The notes beneath the pieces were generated by a model that had not been told where the DNA came from, ran no database searches, and worked only from the letters and a program-made list of their open reading frames with translations. From DATJWY01 sp035500775 (lineage in GTDB: Bacteria > Pseudomonadota > Alphaproteobacteria > Acetobacterales > Acetobacteraceae), in assembly GCA_035500775.1 (NCBI GenBank), contig DATJWY010000023.1, positions 1 to 14,274 of the forward strand: a stretch of 14,274 bases of DNA, written 5' to 3'. Positions 6,084-13,250 of the stretch are shown piece after piece. The first letter of the stretch is position 1. Each line of letters begins with the position of its first letter. The translations under genes and the position numbers were made by a program.

Positions 6084-6340
6084 CAGTTCAGTGGGAACCA
6101 CCTGAACCGGTGCAGGTGCGGGTGGAAGCAAAGAACTGGAGCAACATGGGTCAGGCCGGAATTGGTCTGGATAATAAAATTTCTTGCCAATCAAAAACAG
6201 GGGCAGTTTTTTTACTGCTCACGGTCACAGTGAAAACCATCCAGGGTCTGATCGGTGTCCCAACCCGCCCCGATCGGGCTCCAAGGCACGGCCGATGATG
6301 GCGGGCCGGGCCATTATCGATTCTCGTATTTGAGGTCCGT
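6084..6340. promoter_or_regulatory. Intergenic stretch upstream of the SGNH hydrolase gene
   Basis: No gene is supported here. It contains a CACCTG...CAGGTG inverted repeat (6099-6118) around ACCGGT, an AT-rich patch (about 6170-6214), a GCAGT-T6-ACTGC hairpin (6203-6218) and the second exact copy of the 15-bp repeat (6220-6234). The hydrolase promoter should lie here, but no pair of boxes stands out. Confidence 0.45.
6220..6234 (+). repeat. 15-bp direct repeat, copy 2 (CACGGTCACAGTGAA)
   Basis: Exact copy of 5300-5314 in the same orientation, 920 bases away. It follows immediately after a small T-loop hairpin (6203-6218), whereas copy 1 lies inside a large palindrome, so both copies are associated with hairpins. 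Confidence 0.75.
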
Positions 6341-7984
6341 ATGACGATCCAATTTCCAGTGTCCGCCGATGGCATCCAGATCAGCGACGGGACGCCGCCA
6401 CGGCGGGCGGCCACCATCGATGCGTCGCAAACGAAGGACGGCAGCCTATCGGCGCCGGGGATCGAGGCGGATATGCCGGACGCGACGGCGCTCGGGGTCG
6501 TCGGCGACGGTCAAACGGATAATTCCGCCCTGCTCGCGACACTCTGCGGCCAGCTCGTCGAACGTGGCAAGCGACGGCTCTATTTCCCGCCGGGGCAATA
6601 CTATGCCCCCACCCTCGCGGGATCTGGCCCGATTGGGCAGGTGCTCTTCCTGGGCGAGGGCACGCTCCTTGGGGCCTATCGAAAGCGCATCGTCCCCATG
6701 CCGGCGGCGGCGTATCAACCGGGCAGCGACATCGTTCCGTCCAGGCACCTGAAACAGCTCACCGCAGCCGCCGCCTCCGGGGCGGCAAGGATTTGCTGGG
6801 TTGGGGACAGCACCACCACGGCGGCGAGTGGCATCGGCACCGACTACATGGTCCCGATCTTCCAGCGATGCATCCAGGCGCAGTACCCGGGGGTGGCCTT
6901 CAACTGGTTCCCCTATGGCCTCGGCGGAGCGGCCTGGACCACCCTGAACGGGATTTATCAAGGCCCGTTGCAGCCGCGCTGGTATCCCGGCATGCCGCGC
7001 GAGCGCACGGTCCCGTGGCTGGATCTGGTGAGGGCCGCCGATCCGGATGTGCTGTTCTTCAACTTCGGCATGAATGATGCCGCCGGCTTCGACCCGAGGT
7101 CACTCCAGGCATGCGTCGCGAAAATCAAGGCCTGGCCGAAGACTCCCGATCTCATCTTCATCTGCGGTTTTCCGCCGACGTTCAGCTCGACCTCGTCGGC
7201 CTTCGGTTCCATGAGCAAGCCGGCTGGCCAGGAAGGGCGCGACTACGTCGCCGGCTACACCCGGAGCTATTGCCTCAGGAACGGCTACGGGTTCATCGAC
7301 CTGAATCGCATGGTCACCGCGCATCGGGATGGATACGACAGCCGCAATTGCGCGCTGATCCAGCGCGTGACGCCGAACACCGCGGCGAGGCTGCCCTACA
7401 CGCTGCCCGGCGACGCGTGCACTGACTATCAACTGAAGATCGTCTTCCCCGGGATGACGGCGGAACAGATATTCGCCGGTGGCGCCACCCTGCATTTTCA
7501 GGTCGGCGCCCGTCCGGATAACGTTCTGATCCTCGGCCTTGATGCCAACGGGGAACTGACCATCCAGGTCAACGCCACGTCGGGCGTTGTGTCCGTGCCG
7601 CTGACGGCGACCGGCTTCCAGCCGTCCGGATCCGGACCGAATTTCGAGGTCGTGGTGGCCGACAGTTATCTTCAGGTGTTCGCGAGTGGCGGGCAATTCG
7701 TGTGGGCTGGCTTCTACGAGAAGTTCGGCGGGCTCTACGCTCCGAAAGTGACCCATCCTGGTGGCGCGGCGAACCGGGCCATCGCCATTCTGCTCGGGAA
7801 CGGCTCGCTCCCGCAACTCACGCTGCCGACCATCACCGACTTCGAAATATTCGGCCCGGAGAGCGGCTTCGCGGGGCTCGATGGCACCGTCTGGCCGCAG
7901 GGCGGTAACGGCGGCAATCACATGAGCACCATGGGGGTTCATCGCATGATGCAACCCGTGATCGAAGCGGCGCGCTGGGCCTGA
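6341..7984 (+). CDS. SGNH/GDSL-like hydrolase with pectate-lyase-like N-terminus
   Basis: 547 residues. Residues 47-90 carry the pattern of the N-terminal turn of pectate-lyase-3/tail-spike beta helices (GVVGDGQTDNSALL, then LYFPPGQYY), but the helix itself is short or absent. A SGNH fold follows: block I GDST at 155-158 (nucleophile S157), a block II glycine near 193-195, block III G-M-N-D at 243-246, and a C-terminal block V-like H527 in GGNHMSTMGVH. Between blocks III and V lies an inserted beta-rich domain (about 360-505). The usual Asp three residues before the catalytic His is not there (G524), so the triad is non-standard. There is no signal peptide or transmembrane segment. This architecture is typical of enzymes that de-acetylate or bind surface polysaccharides, including phage tail proteins. 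GAGG at 6332-6335 supports the start. It stands alone; no other phage gene is nearby. Confidence 0.75.
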   Translation: MTIQFPVSADGIQISDGTPPRRAATIDASQTKDGSLSAPGIEADMPDATALGVVGDGQTDNSALLATLCGQLVERGKRRLYFPPGQYYAPTLAGSGPIGQVLFLGEGTLLGAYRKRIVPMPAAAYQPGSDIVPSRHLKQLTAAAASGAARICWVGDSTTTAASGIGTDYMVPIFQRCIQAQYPGVAFNWFPYGLGGAAWTTLNGIYQGPLQPRWYPGMPRERTVPWLDLVRAADPDVLFFNFGMNDAAGFDPRSLQACVAKIKAWPKTPDLIFICGFPPTFSSTSSAFGSMSKPAGQEGRDYVAGYTRSYCLRNGYGFIDLNRMVTAHRDGYDSRNCALIQRVTPNTAARLPYTLPGDACTDYQLKIVFPGMTAEQIFAGGATLHFQVGARPDNVLILGLDANGELTIQVNATSGVVSVPLTATGFQPSGSGPNFEVVVADSYLQVFASGGQFVWAGFYEKFGGLYAPKVTHPGGAANRAIAILLGNGSLPQLTLPTITDFEIFGPESGFAGLDGTVWPQGGNGGNHMSTMGVHRMMQPVIEAARWA

Positions 7985-8020
7985 AGAAATCGCGATGGGC
8001 GCTCACGCGGCGCCCTGTTC

Positions 8021-8217
8021 ATACCAATTGCCTTATTGATTGGCCTATTCAGTGAAGCAGCGGGGCTCCGCCCCGCGCCCCGCCGGGGGCAGCGCCCCCA
8101 GACCCGCACACATTTGAAATTCTTTATGGAATGGGGTCTGGGGCCGACGGCCCCAGCGGGTCCAGGGCAGAGCCCTGGCCGTTCTCTCGATCGGTCAAGA
8201 CCCGCGGCGGTTGGTAT
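8021..8217. repeat. Hairpin-rich element bounded by ATACCAA / TTGGTAT
   Basis: ATACCAA (8021-8027) is the inverse of TTGGTAT (8211-8217, repeated at 8226-8232). Inside are four GC-rich hairpins, each with a three-base loop: 8060-8076, 8085-8099, 8138-8156 and 8162-8178. A perfect 10-bp long-range pairing, CCCCAGACCC (8096-8105) with GGGTCTGGGG (8134-8143), competes with them. The AT-rich centre (8108-8131) separates the halves. It lies between the convergent SGNH and MBL genes and probably ends both transcripts. Composition and layout resemble dispersed palindromic elements common between genes in GC-rich alphaproteobacteria; whether it is multicopy cannot be seen here. Confidence 0.7.
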
Positions 8218-8242
8218 AACGCCGTTGGTATGATAGCGGCGG

Positions 8243-8995
8243 TCAGCCGAGATGGCAGCCGGGTGCATGCCGGCCGGCACGGTATTCCTCGATCAGTTGC
8301 AGAAGCCGGGTGCGGCCGAAACTCGGGAAATGCCCGCCATGCACCACCTCCACCGGCAGCGCGGCGAGGCGGGTGAGCGAGTCGAGATAGGCGGCGCGAT
8401 CCGAGTGATAGGCGTCGTCGATCAGCGGCCCGTCATAGACGATGTCACCCGAGAGCAGCACGCCGGTCCGCCGTTCCCAGAGCGCGATGCCGCCCGGGGA
8501 GTGGCCGGGCGTGTGGATCACCTCGAAGGCGCGGTCGCCGAGATCGAGCACGTCGCCCGCCCGCAAATGCCACCGCGCGGGCGCCGCCCGCACCGTGTAG
8601 CGCGCCGCGTCCCAGTCCGGCGGCAGGGCGTCGAACATCGCGTCGGTGGCGTAGCGGTCGGCGAGGGTCGGCGCCCGGCCGGGCGCCGCCAGGATGGCGG
8701 CCTCGGCGGTGTGCACGGCCCGGTCGGGGAATTCATAATGCCCGCCGATATGGTCGAAATGCGTGTGGCTGGCGACGCAGATCAGCGGCCGCTCGGTGAC
8801 CAGCGGGACGCTCCGGCGCAGCGGCACCGCGCCGAGGCCGGAATCGAACAGTAAATCGCGGTCGCGGCCGCGCACATGCCACATGTTGCAGCGGAAGAAC
8901 GGCTTGATCCAGGGTTCGTGGATCAGGGTGATGTCGTGCGCCTGCGGGATGGTCTCGTACCAGCGCGCGGCGTCGATGATCGGCAGCTGGGACAT
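8243..8995 (-). CDS. MBL-fold metallo-hydrolase
   Basis: 250 residues. The metal-binding motif is H77-T-H79-F-D81-H82, followed by H165 in TPGHSPGG, D184 in SGDIVYDG and H222 in HGGHF. These are the residues expected of a dinuclear zinc hydrolase of the metallo-beta-lactamase superfamily. There is no signal peptide, so it is cytoplasmic. The substrate may be an ester, amide, lactone or thioester; the motif set does not decide. The ATG at 8995 is preferred because AAGGAG lies seven bases upstream; a longer reading frame would run far into the ATPase gene. It is the last gene of the transporter operon, 68 bases after the ATPase stop, so it may process the imported compound. A stem (9025-9031 with 9047-9053) lies in the gap before it. 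Confidence 0.88.
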   Translation of the reverse strand: MSQLPIIDAARWYETIPQAHDITLIHEPWIKPFFRCNMWHVRGRDRDLLFDSGLGAVPLRRSVPLVTERPLICVASHTHFDHIGGHYEFPDRAVHTAEAAILAAPGRAPTLADRYATDAMFDALPPDWDAARYTVRAAPARWHLRAGDVLDLGDRAFEVIHTPGHSPGGIALWERRTGVLLSGDIVYDGPLIDDAYHSDRAAYLDSLTRLAALPVEVVHGGHFPSFGRTRLLQLIEEYRAGRHAPGCHLG

Positions 8996-9063
8996 GGTGC
9001 GGCTCCTTGCGCGTGGTACGGCGGGCGGGAGGATACCGCGCCGCCGCTCCCGCGGAGCATATT

Positions 9064-10161
9064 TTAGCGCCCGACCACCACCAGGTCGCGCGCAGCGCAG
9101 CCGAGCGTGACGGTCGCGTCCACATCCGGCGCCTCGCCCGGCGGCACGCGCAGCACGTAGCCCTGGCCGGACTCGCCGCGCGCCAGCACCCGGCAATGCG
9201 CGCCCTGGAACACCACCTCGCCGACCCGCGCCGTGCCGAGCGACACCTCCGCCGCCCGGCCGACGACGATGTTCTCCGGCCGCACGATCACCGCGACCTC
9301 GGTGCCCCGCGCGAACCGCCCCGGGGCGGGCAGGCGGCCGATCGGGGTGTCGATGATCGCCTCCGCCGCGCTGCGCCATTCCGCGACCACGCCCTCGATC
9401 TGCGTGCTCTCGCCCATGAACCCGGCGGTGAAGCGCGTCGCCGGCTGGGCATAGACCCGGCGGGGCGGCCCCATATCCTCGATCCGTCCGCCGCGCATGA
9501 CCACGATCAGCGTGGCGAGGGCCATCGCCTCCTCCTGATCGTGCGTGACATGCACGAAGGTCCGCTTTGTGCGCTGTTGCAGCGCCAGCAGCTCGTCCTG
9601 CATCTGCCGGCGCAGATTGAGGTCGAGCGCGCCGAGCGGCTCGTCGAGCAGCAGGATCTCGGGCTCCACGGCCAGCGCCCGGGCGAGCGCCACGCGCTGG
9701 CGCTGGCCGCCGGAGAGTTCATGGATGCCGCGCCGCCCATGGCCGCCGAGCCCGACCAGCTCCAGCATGCGCTCCACCTTGGCGCCCAGCGCCGGCCCCC
9801 GCTCGCCGCGCAATTTCGGCCCGAAGCCGACATTGGCCGCGACCGACATATGCGGGAACAGCGCATAGTCCTGGAACACGGTGGTGGTCGGCCGGCGGGC
9901 GGGGCCCGTGGCGGTGACGTCCTGCCCGGCGATGCGGATGCGCCCGCTGCTCGGCGTGGTGAAGCCGCCGATCACCGAGAGCAGCGTCGTCTTGCCGCTG
10001 CCCGAGGGGCCGAGCAGCACGACATAGGCGCCGCGCTCCACCCCGAGCGTCACGTCGTCGAGGGCGGCGAGGCCGGGATAGTGCTTGCAAACACTCTCGA
10101 CCGAGAGATGCGGGGTGGAGTCCATCCGTGTCTGGCTCTGTGTCTGGATCATGAGGTGCAT
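9064..10161 (-). CDS. ABC transporter ATPase, PotA-like (spermidine/putrescine class)
   Basis: 365 residues. The nucleotide-binding domain has Walker A GPSGSGKTT (51-59), Q-loop Q97, signature LSGGQ (149-153), Walker B LLLDEP (170-175), D-loop ALD and H-loop H207. A C-terminal TOBE domain (about 285-365) is typical of the PotA/FbpC/MalK subgroup. It drives uptake with the two permeases encoded just upstream. The start is uncertain between ATG 10161, 10152 and 10125. The first is two bases after the upstream permease stop, which argues for coupling, but its ribosome site is weak; the last would give a more usual N-terminus beginning MDSTPHLSVESV. The core domain is unaffected by the choice. 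Confidence 0.92.
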   Translation of the reverse strand: MHLMIQTQSQTRMDSTPHLSVESVCKHYPGLAALDDVTLGVERGAYVVLLGPSGSGKTTLLSVIGGFTTPSSGRIRIAGQDVTATGPARRPTTTVFQDYALFPHMSVAANVGFGPKLRGERGPALGAKVERMLELVGLGGHGRRGIHELSGGQRQRVALARALAVEPEILLLDEPLGALDLNLRRQMQDELLALQQRTKRTFVHVTHDQEEAMALATLIVVMRGGRIEDMGPPRRVYAQPATRFTAGFMGESTQIEGVVAEWRSAAEAIIDTPIGRLPAPGRFARGTEVAVIVRPENIVVGRAAEVSLGTARVGEVVFQGAHCRVLARGESGQGYVLRVPPGEAPDVDATVTLGCAARDLVVVGR

Positions 10162-10163
10162 GG

Positions 10164-10958
10164 TCAGCTTCGCTTCCGTCCGAGCAGCAGCGCTTCCACC
10201 GAGACGGCGAGCAGCACCGAGCAGCCGAAGACGAGCGAGCCGACGGCATTGGTCTGCGGATTGAGCCCGCCCCGGAGCAGGCTCCAGATGACGACCGGCA
10301 GCGTCACGTCGAAGCGGGTGACGAGGAAGGCGATCAGGAACTCGTCCCAGGAAAGGGTGAAGCACAGACAGAAGGCGGCGATCAGCGCCGGCGCGATCAT
10401 CGGCACGGTGATGCGCGTCAGCACATGGAAGGTGCTGGCGCCGAGATCGCGCGCCGCCTGCTCCACGCGAAGCTGGTGCTCGCCGAGCTGGGCGAGGCAG
10501 ATGGCGAAGGCGAGCGGCAGGTTGATGACGACGTGCCCGACCACCACCAGGAACAGCGACGGCTCCAGCCCGAGGGTCGAGGCGGAGGCGAGCAGCCCCA
10601 TGCCGACGATGAGGTAGGAAACCGCCATCGGCAGCACGATCGCCGCCTGCACCAGCGAGCGGCCGCGGAAGCGGTAGCGCGTCATGCCATAGGCGGCGAG
10701 GAAGCCGAGCAGCAGCGACAGCGCCGAGGACACGGCGCCGACCAGCAGCGAATTGCCGAGCCCGTCGGTCAGCCGCTCATTGGCGAGGGCGCGGCCGTAC
10801 CAGGCGAGGGTGGGGCCGCGGAAGGGCGGCACCGGGATGTCGCCGGCATGGAAGGAGAACAGCACCAGCACGACGACCGGCAGGAAGATGAAGACGTAGC
10901 ACGCGGCGAGGTAGCCATAGGCCACGAACGCCCCGGCGATGGCGCGGAGGCGGTTCAT
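10164..10958 (-). CDS. ABC transporter permease, PotC-like
   Basis: 264 residues with six predicted membrane segments, the first at about 12-36. The cytoplasmic EAA coupling loop lies at 168-191 (AARDLGASTFHVLTRITVP) and contacts the ATPase. The second periplasmic-side segment region (GLGNSLLVGAVSSALSLLLG) is typical of the BPD_transp_1 fold. It overlaps the upstream permease gene by four bases (ATGA), so the two are translationally coupled and made in equal amounts. Length matches PotC/PotI homologues. It forms the inner-membrane channel with the other permease. Confidence 0.92.
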   Translation of the reverse strand: MNRLRAIAGAFVAYGYLAACYVFIFLPVVVLVLFSFHAGDIPVPPFRGPTLAWYGRALANERLTDGLGNSLLVGAVSSALSLLLGFLAAYGMTRYRFRGRSLVQAAIVLPMAVSYLIVGMGLLASASTLGLEPSLFLVVVGHVVINLPLAFAICLAQLGEHQLRVEQAARDLGASTFHVLTRITVPMIAPALIAAFCLCFTLSWDEFLIAFLVTRFDVTLPVVIWSLLRGGLNPQTNAVGSLVFGCSVLLAVSVEALLLGRKRS

Positions 10959-11860
10959 AGCTTCGCCGTCCGCAGCCAGCGCTGCAAAGCGAGATAGACG
11001 AGCGCCACCACCAGCGTGAGCAGCAGCGACATGGCGGAGGCCATCGGCAGGTCCAGCCGGCGCTGGATCTGCATCATGATCACCTGCGGCAGCAGCAGGC
11101 CACGGAAGCCGCCGAGGATCTGCGGCGTCACGTAGTCGCCGATGCAGAGCACCACGGTGAGGAAGGCGCCGACGGCGATTCCGGGCACGCTGAGCGGCAG
11201 CGTCACGCTGAGGAAGGCGCGGAAGGCGGAGGCGCCGAGATCGCGCGCCGCCAGGGCGTAGCGCGGATTGATCTGCACCAGGCTCGCGTAGATCGTCAGC
11301 GTGTTCAGCATGATGAAGAAGTGGACGAAGCCGAGATCGGTCGCGCCCGCGTTGTAGGCGAGGCGCAGCGGCGTCTGGATCAGGCCGAGGGCGAGCAGTG
11401 TCCGGTTCACCACGCCGGTCGGCGCCAGTGCCAGAAGCCAGGCGTAGGAGCGCACGACGTAGGAGGTCCAGAACGGCAGGATGGCGAGCGTCAGCGCGAT
11501 GCGTTGCAGCCGCTTCGGCAGCCGCGTCGCGATCGTCAGCGCGAGCGGGTAGGCGAGCAGCAGACTGACCGCCGTCACCGTGGCCGTGGTGACGACCGAG
11601 TTCCACAACGCCTGGACATAGGCGTTCTCGGCGAAGAAGGCGCGATAATTGCCGAGGCTGAGCACACCACCGGCCGCGCCGTCCTGGTCCGAGGGCGAGA
11701 GGCTGATCGTCACCATCACCACCAGCGGCGCGGCGAAGAAGAGCAGAAGCCAGAGCACCGCCGGCGCCACGAAGGCAACGCCGGCGAGCGCATCCCGGCG
11801 CGCGCGGCGGGCTTCCAGGGCGGGCGCGGTCGTTACTGACGCGGAGGAAAGCGGAGGCAT
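10955..11860 (-). CDS. ABC transporter permease, PotB-like
   Basis: 301 residues. A charged cytoplasmic N-tail (1-25) precedes the first membrane segment (about 26-52), followed by a periplasmic loop and five more segments. The EAA loop is at 204-227 (AARDLGASAFRAFLSVTLPL). PotB/PotH-type features include WTSYVVRSYAWLLAL and the GDYVTPQILGG segment (241-251). The start at ATG 11860 is chosen because longer readings add a proline-rich tail encoded in the intergenic hairpin; the ribosome site is weak. The gap of 194 bases from the binding-protein gene contains a stem-loop, which may lower expression relative to it. Confidence 0.9.
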   Translation of the reverse strand: MPPLSSASVTTAPALEARRARRDALAGVAFVAPAVLWLLLFFAAPLVVMVTISLSPSDQDGAAGGVLSLGNYRAFFAENAYVQALWNSVVTTATVTAVSLLLAYPLALTIATRLPKRLQRIALTLAILPFWTSYVVRSYAWLLALAPTGVVNRTLLALGLIQTPLRLAYNAGATDLGFVHFFIMLNTLTIYASLVQINPRYALAARDLGASAFRAFLSVTLPLSVPGIAVGAFLTVVLCIGDYVTPQILGGFRGLLLPQVIMMQIQRRLDLPMASAMSLLLTLVVALVYLALQRWLRTAKL

Positions 11861-11905
11861 GAGGGCGTGGTCCCGGTAGGGGCGTCGCGGATCGGGGAGG
11901 GAAGG

Positions 11906-11924
11906 CGAGGGGCGCCGCCCCTCG
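11906..11924 (-). terminator. Intercistronic stem-loop between binding-protein and permease genes
   Basis: CGAGGGGC (11906-11913) and GCCCCTCG (11917-11924) form a perfect eight-bp stem with a three-base loop. There is no T-run. Position and form fit the partial attenuators or RNA-end stabilisers often found after periplasmic binding-protein genes in ABC operons. Confidence 0.6.
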
Positions 11925-12054
11925 GCCACGTCACGCGAAGGCGCGCCTGCGCACGACATGGCCGTAAGGCCCCGGACCCCGATCAGTTTGCTGTACGACT
12001 ATTGGTGTTGGCGAAGTAATGATGGGGGGAGTCGCGGCCCCGCCGCGCATTTGA

Positions 12055-13113
12055 TTACTTCGCCTGCATCACCTGCGCCCAGAGCGCCTGGAGCTTGCGG
12101 TCGAAATCCGGCGTCATCTGCGGATAGGTGCTGGTCGCGGCGACGAAGCCCTTCTGCTCCGGCCATAGCAGCGTTGCCTTCTGCGCGTCGGTGAGCGCGG
12201 CGCGGCTATTGGCCGGCACGCCCCAGTAGCAGGAGGAGGTGGCGAGCTTCGCCTGTGCCTCGGGGCTGAGGATGTACTGGGCGAAGCGGCGGGCGAGATC
12301 CTGCTGCTTCGAGGTTGCGAACACCGCGATGCCCTGCTGCCAGCGCACGCCGCCCTGGCGCGGCACGATGAAGGCGAGGTTCGGCTTGTCCTTGGCGAGC
12401 CCGGCCGTGACCCATTCGCCGCCGCCGACCAGCACGTCCACCTGCCCGGTGGCCAGCGCCTGCTGCACCGTGGTCACGTCGCCGACCAGCGCCGCGTTGG
12501 CCTTCAGCGCGATCAGCTTGTCCTTGATCGCCGGCAAATCGGCATCGGTCAGATGCTCCGGGTCCTTGCCGAGGGCGATCGCGGTATAGGCGATGACGGG
12601 GACGTAATAATCATAGATCGCGATGCGGCCCTTATAGTCGGGGCTCCAGATCGCGTTGATGTCGGCCATCGCCTTCGGGTCCACCTTCGTCTTGTCGAAG
12701 GCGATGGTGTTGTAGCCGAATTTTTCCGGGATGGCGTAGAGCGTGCCGCCGCGCGAGCTGAGCTTCGGATCGGCGACGCCCTGGAAGACATCGGGGAGCG
12801 GGAAGTCCTTGGGGTCGAGCGGAGCGAGCAGGCCCATGCCGGCGAGGCGGGGCGCGTCCGTCTCGTCGATCACCAGCACGTCCCAGTCGCCCGGCTTGGA
12901 CTGACCGATGACGGCGAGCGCGGCGCCGGTGCTGTCGATGTCCTTGAAGCGGATCTTGACGCTGTTCGCCTGCTCGAAGGGCTCCAGCAGCGTCGGGTCC
13001 TCGTGGTCGCACCAGGTCAGCACGTTGAGCGTGTCGGCCGCGCGGGCGGGCGCCGCCGCGAGCAGGGCGAGGGTTGCGGTACAGACGATGTTCCCGATGG
13101 ACAATCCTCGCAT
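12055..13113 (-). CDS. Periplasmic substrate-binding protein, PotD/PotF-like
   Basis: 352 residues. A signal peptide covers about 1-25 (ARA|ADTL). The mature protein begins LNVLTWCDHEDP, the usual first strand of polyamine-type solute-binding proteins, and shows two alpha/beta lobes (GDWDVLVIDETDAPRL, YAIPEKFGYNTIAFDKT, GRIAIYDYY, VRWQQGIAVF). Compared with PotD as I remember it, W34 and an aspartate at about 168 are present, but the aspartate two residues after the late tryptophan is a glutamine here (W258-Q-Q260). That Asp grips an amine in PotD, so the ligand may not be a plain polyamine. An AAGAGGAG site ten bases upstream supports the start. First gene of the importer operon and likely its most abundant product. 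Confidence 0.9.
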   Translation of the reverse strand: MRGLSIGNIVCTATLALLAAAPARAADTLNVLTWCDHEDPTLLEPFEQANSVKIRFKDIDSTGAALAVIGQSKPGDWDVLVIDETDAPRLAGMGLLAPLDPKDFPLPDVFQGVADPKLSSRGGTLYAIPEKFGYNTIAFDKTKVDPKAMADINAIWSPDYKGRIAIYDYYVPVIAYTAIALGKDPEHLTDADLPAIKDKLIALKANAALVGDVTTVQQALATGQVDVLVGGGEWVTAGLAKDKPNLAFIVPRQGGVRWQQGIAVFATSKQQDLARRFAQYILSPEAQAKLATSSCYWGVPANSRAALTDAQKATLLWPEQKGFVAATSTYPQMTPDFDRKLQALWAQVMQAK

Positions 13114-13149
13114 GCGGAGCGCTCCTCTTGACGCGAAACGATAGCGTGA

Positions 13150-13177
13150 ACGGTAGCGCCGGAGCGCCCCCGGTCAA
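13150..13177 (-). promoter_or_regulatory. Possible promoter of the transporter operon
   Basis: On the coding strand TTGACC (plus 13172-13177) and TACCGT (plus 13150-13155) are separated by 16 bases, about 40 bases ahead of the binding-protein start. The -35 is good and the -10 poor, which fits a promoter needing an activator. This is inferred from pattern only. Confidence 0.35.
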
Positions 13178-13190
13178 AGCGGCGGCGCCA

Positions 13191-13222
13191 CGATACTTAT
13201 ATCGATCGATGGTGATGTATCG
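13191..13222. promoter_or_regulatory. Palindrome upstream of the transporter operon, candidate LysR site
   Basis: CGATAC (13191-13196) and GTATCG (13217-13222) are inverted arms 20 bases apart, with a perfect ATCGATCGAT palindrome (13201-13210) between them. It lies just upstream of the possible -35, the usual position of a LysR-type activator site, and between the regulator gene and the operon. AT-rich relative to its surroundings. Confidence 0.5.
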
Positions 13223-13250
13223 GCGGGTGCGCGGGGCGCCCGCCGGTGGC

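Noticed and set aside
6203..6218. GCAGT-T6-ACTGC as an intrinsic terminator
   Set aside because: Stem too short and AT-rich, with the T-run in the loop and no gene ending just before it.
5774..6340. Search for tRNA, riboswitch or CRISPR-like repeats
   Set aside because: No cloverleaf, conserved aptamer core or regularly spaced repeat could be made out by eye.
9007..10617. Long plus-strand frame of 536 codons opposite the ATPase and permease genes
   Set aside because: Antisense shadow of GC-rich genes; the composition is rich in Arg, His and Ala without any domain, while the minus strand encodes intact ABC proteins.
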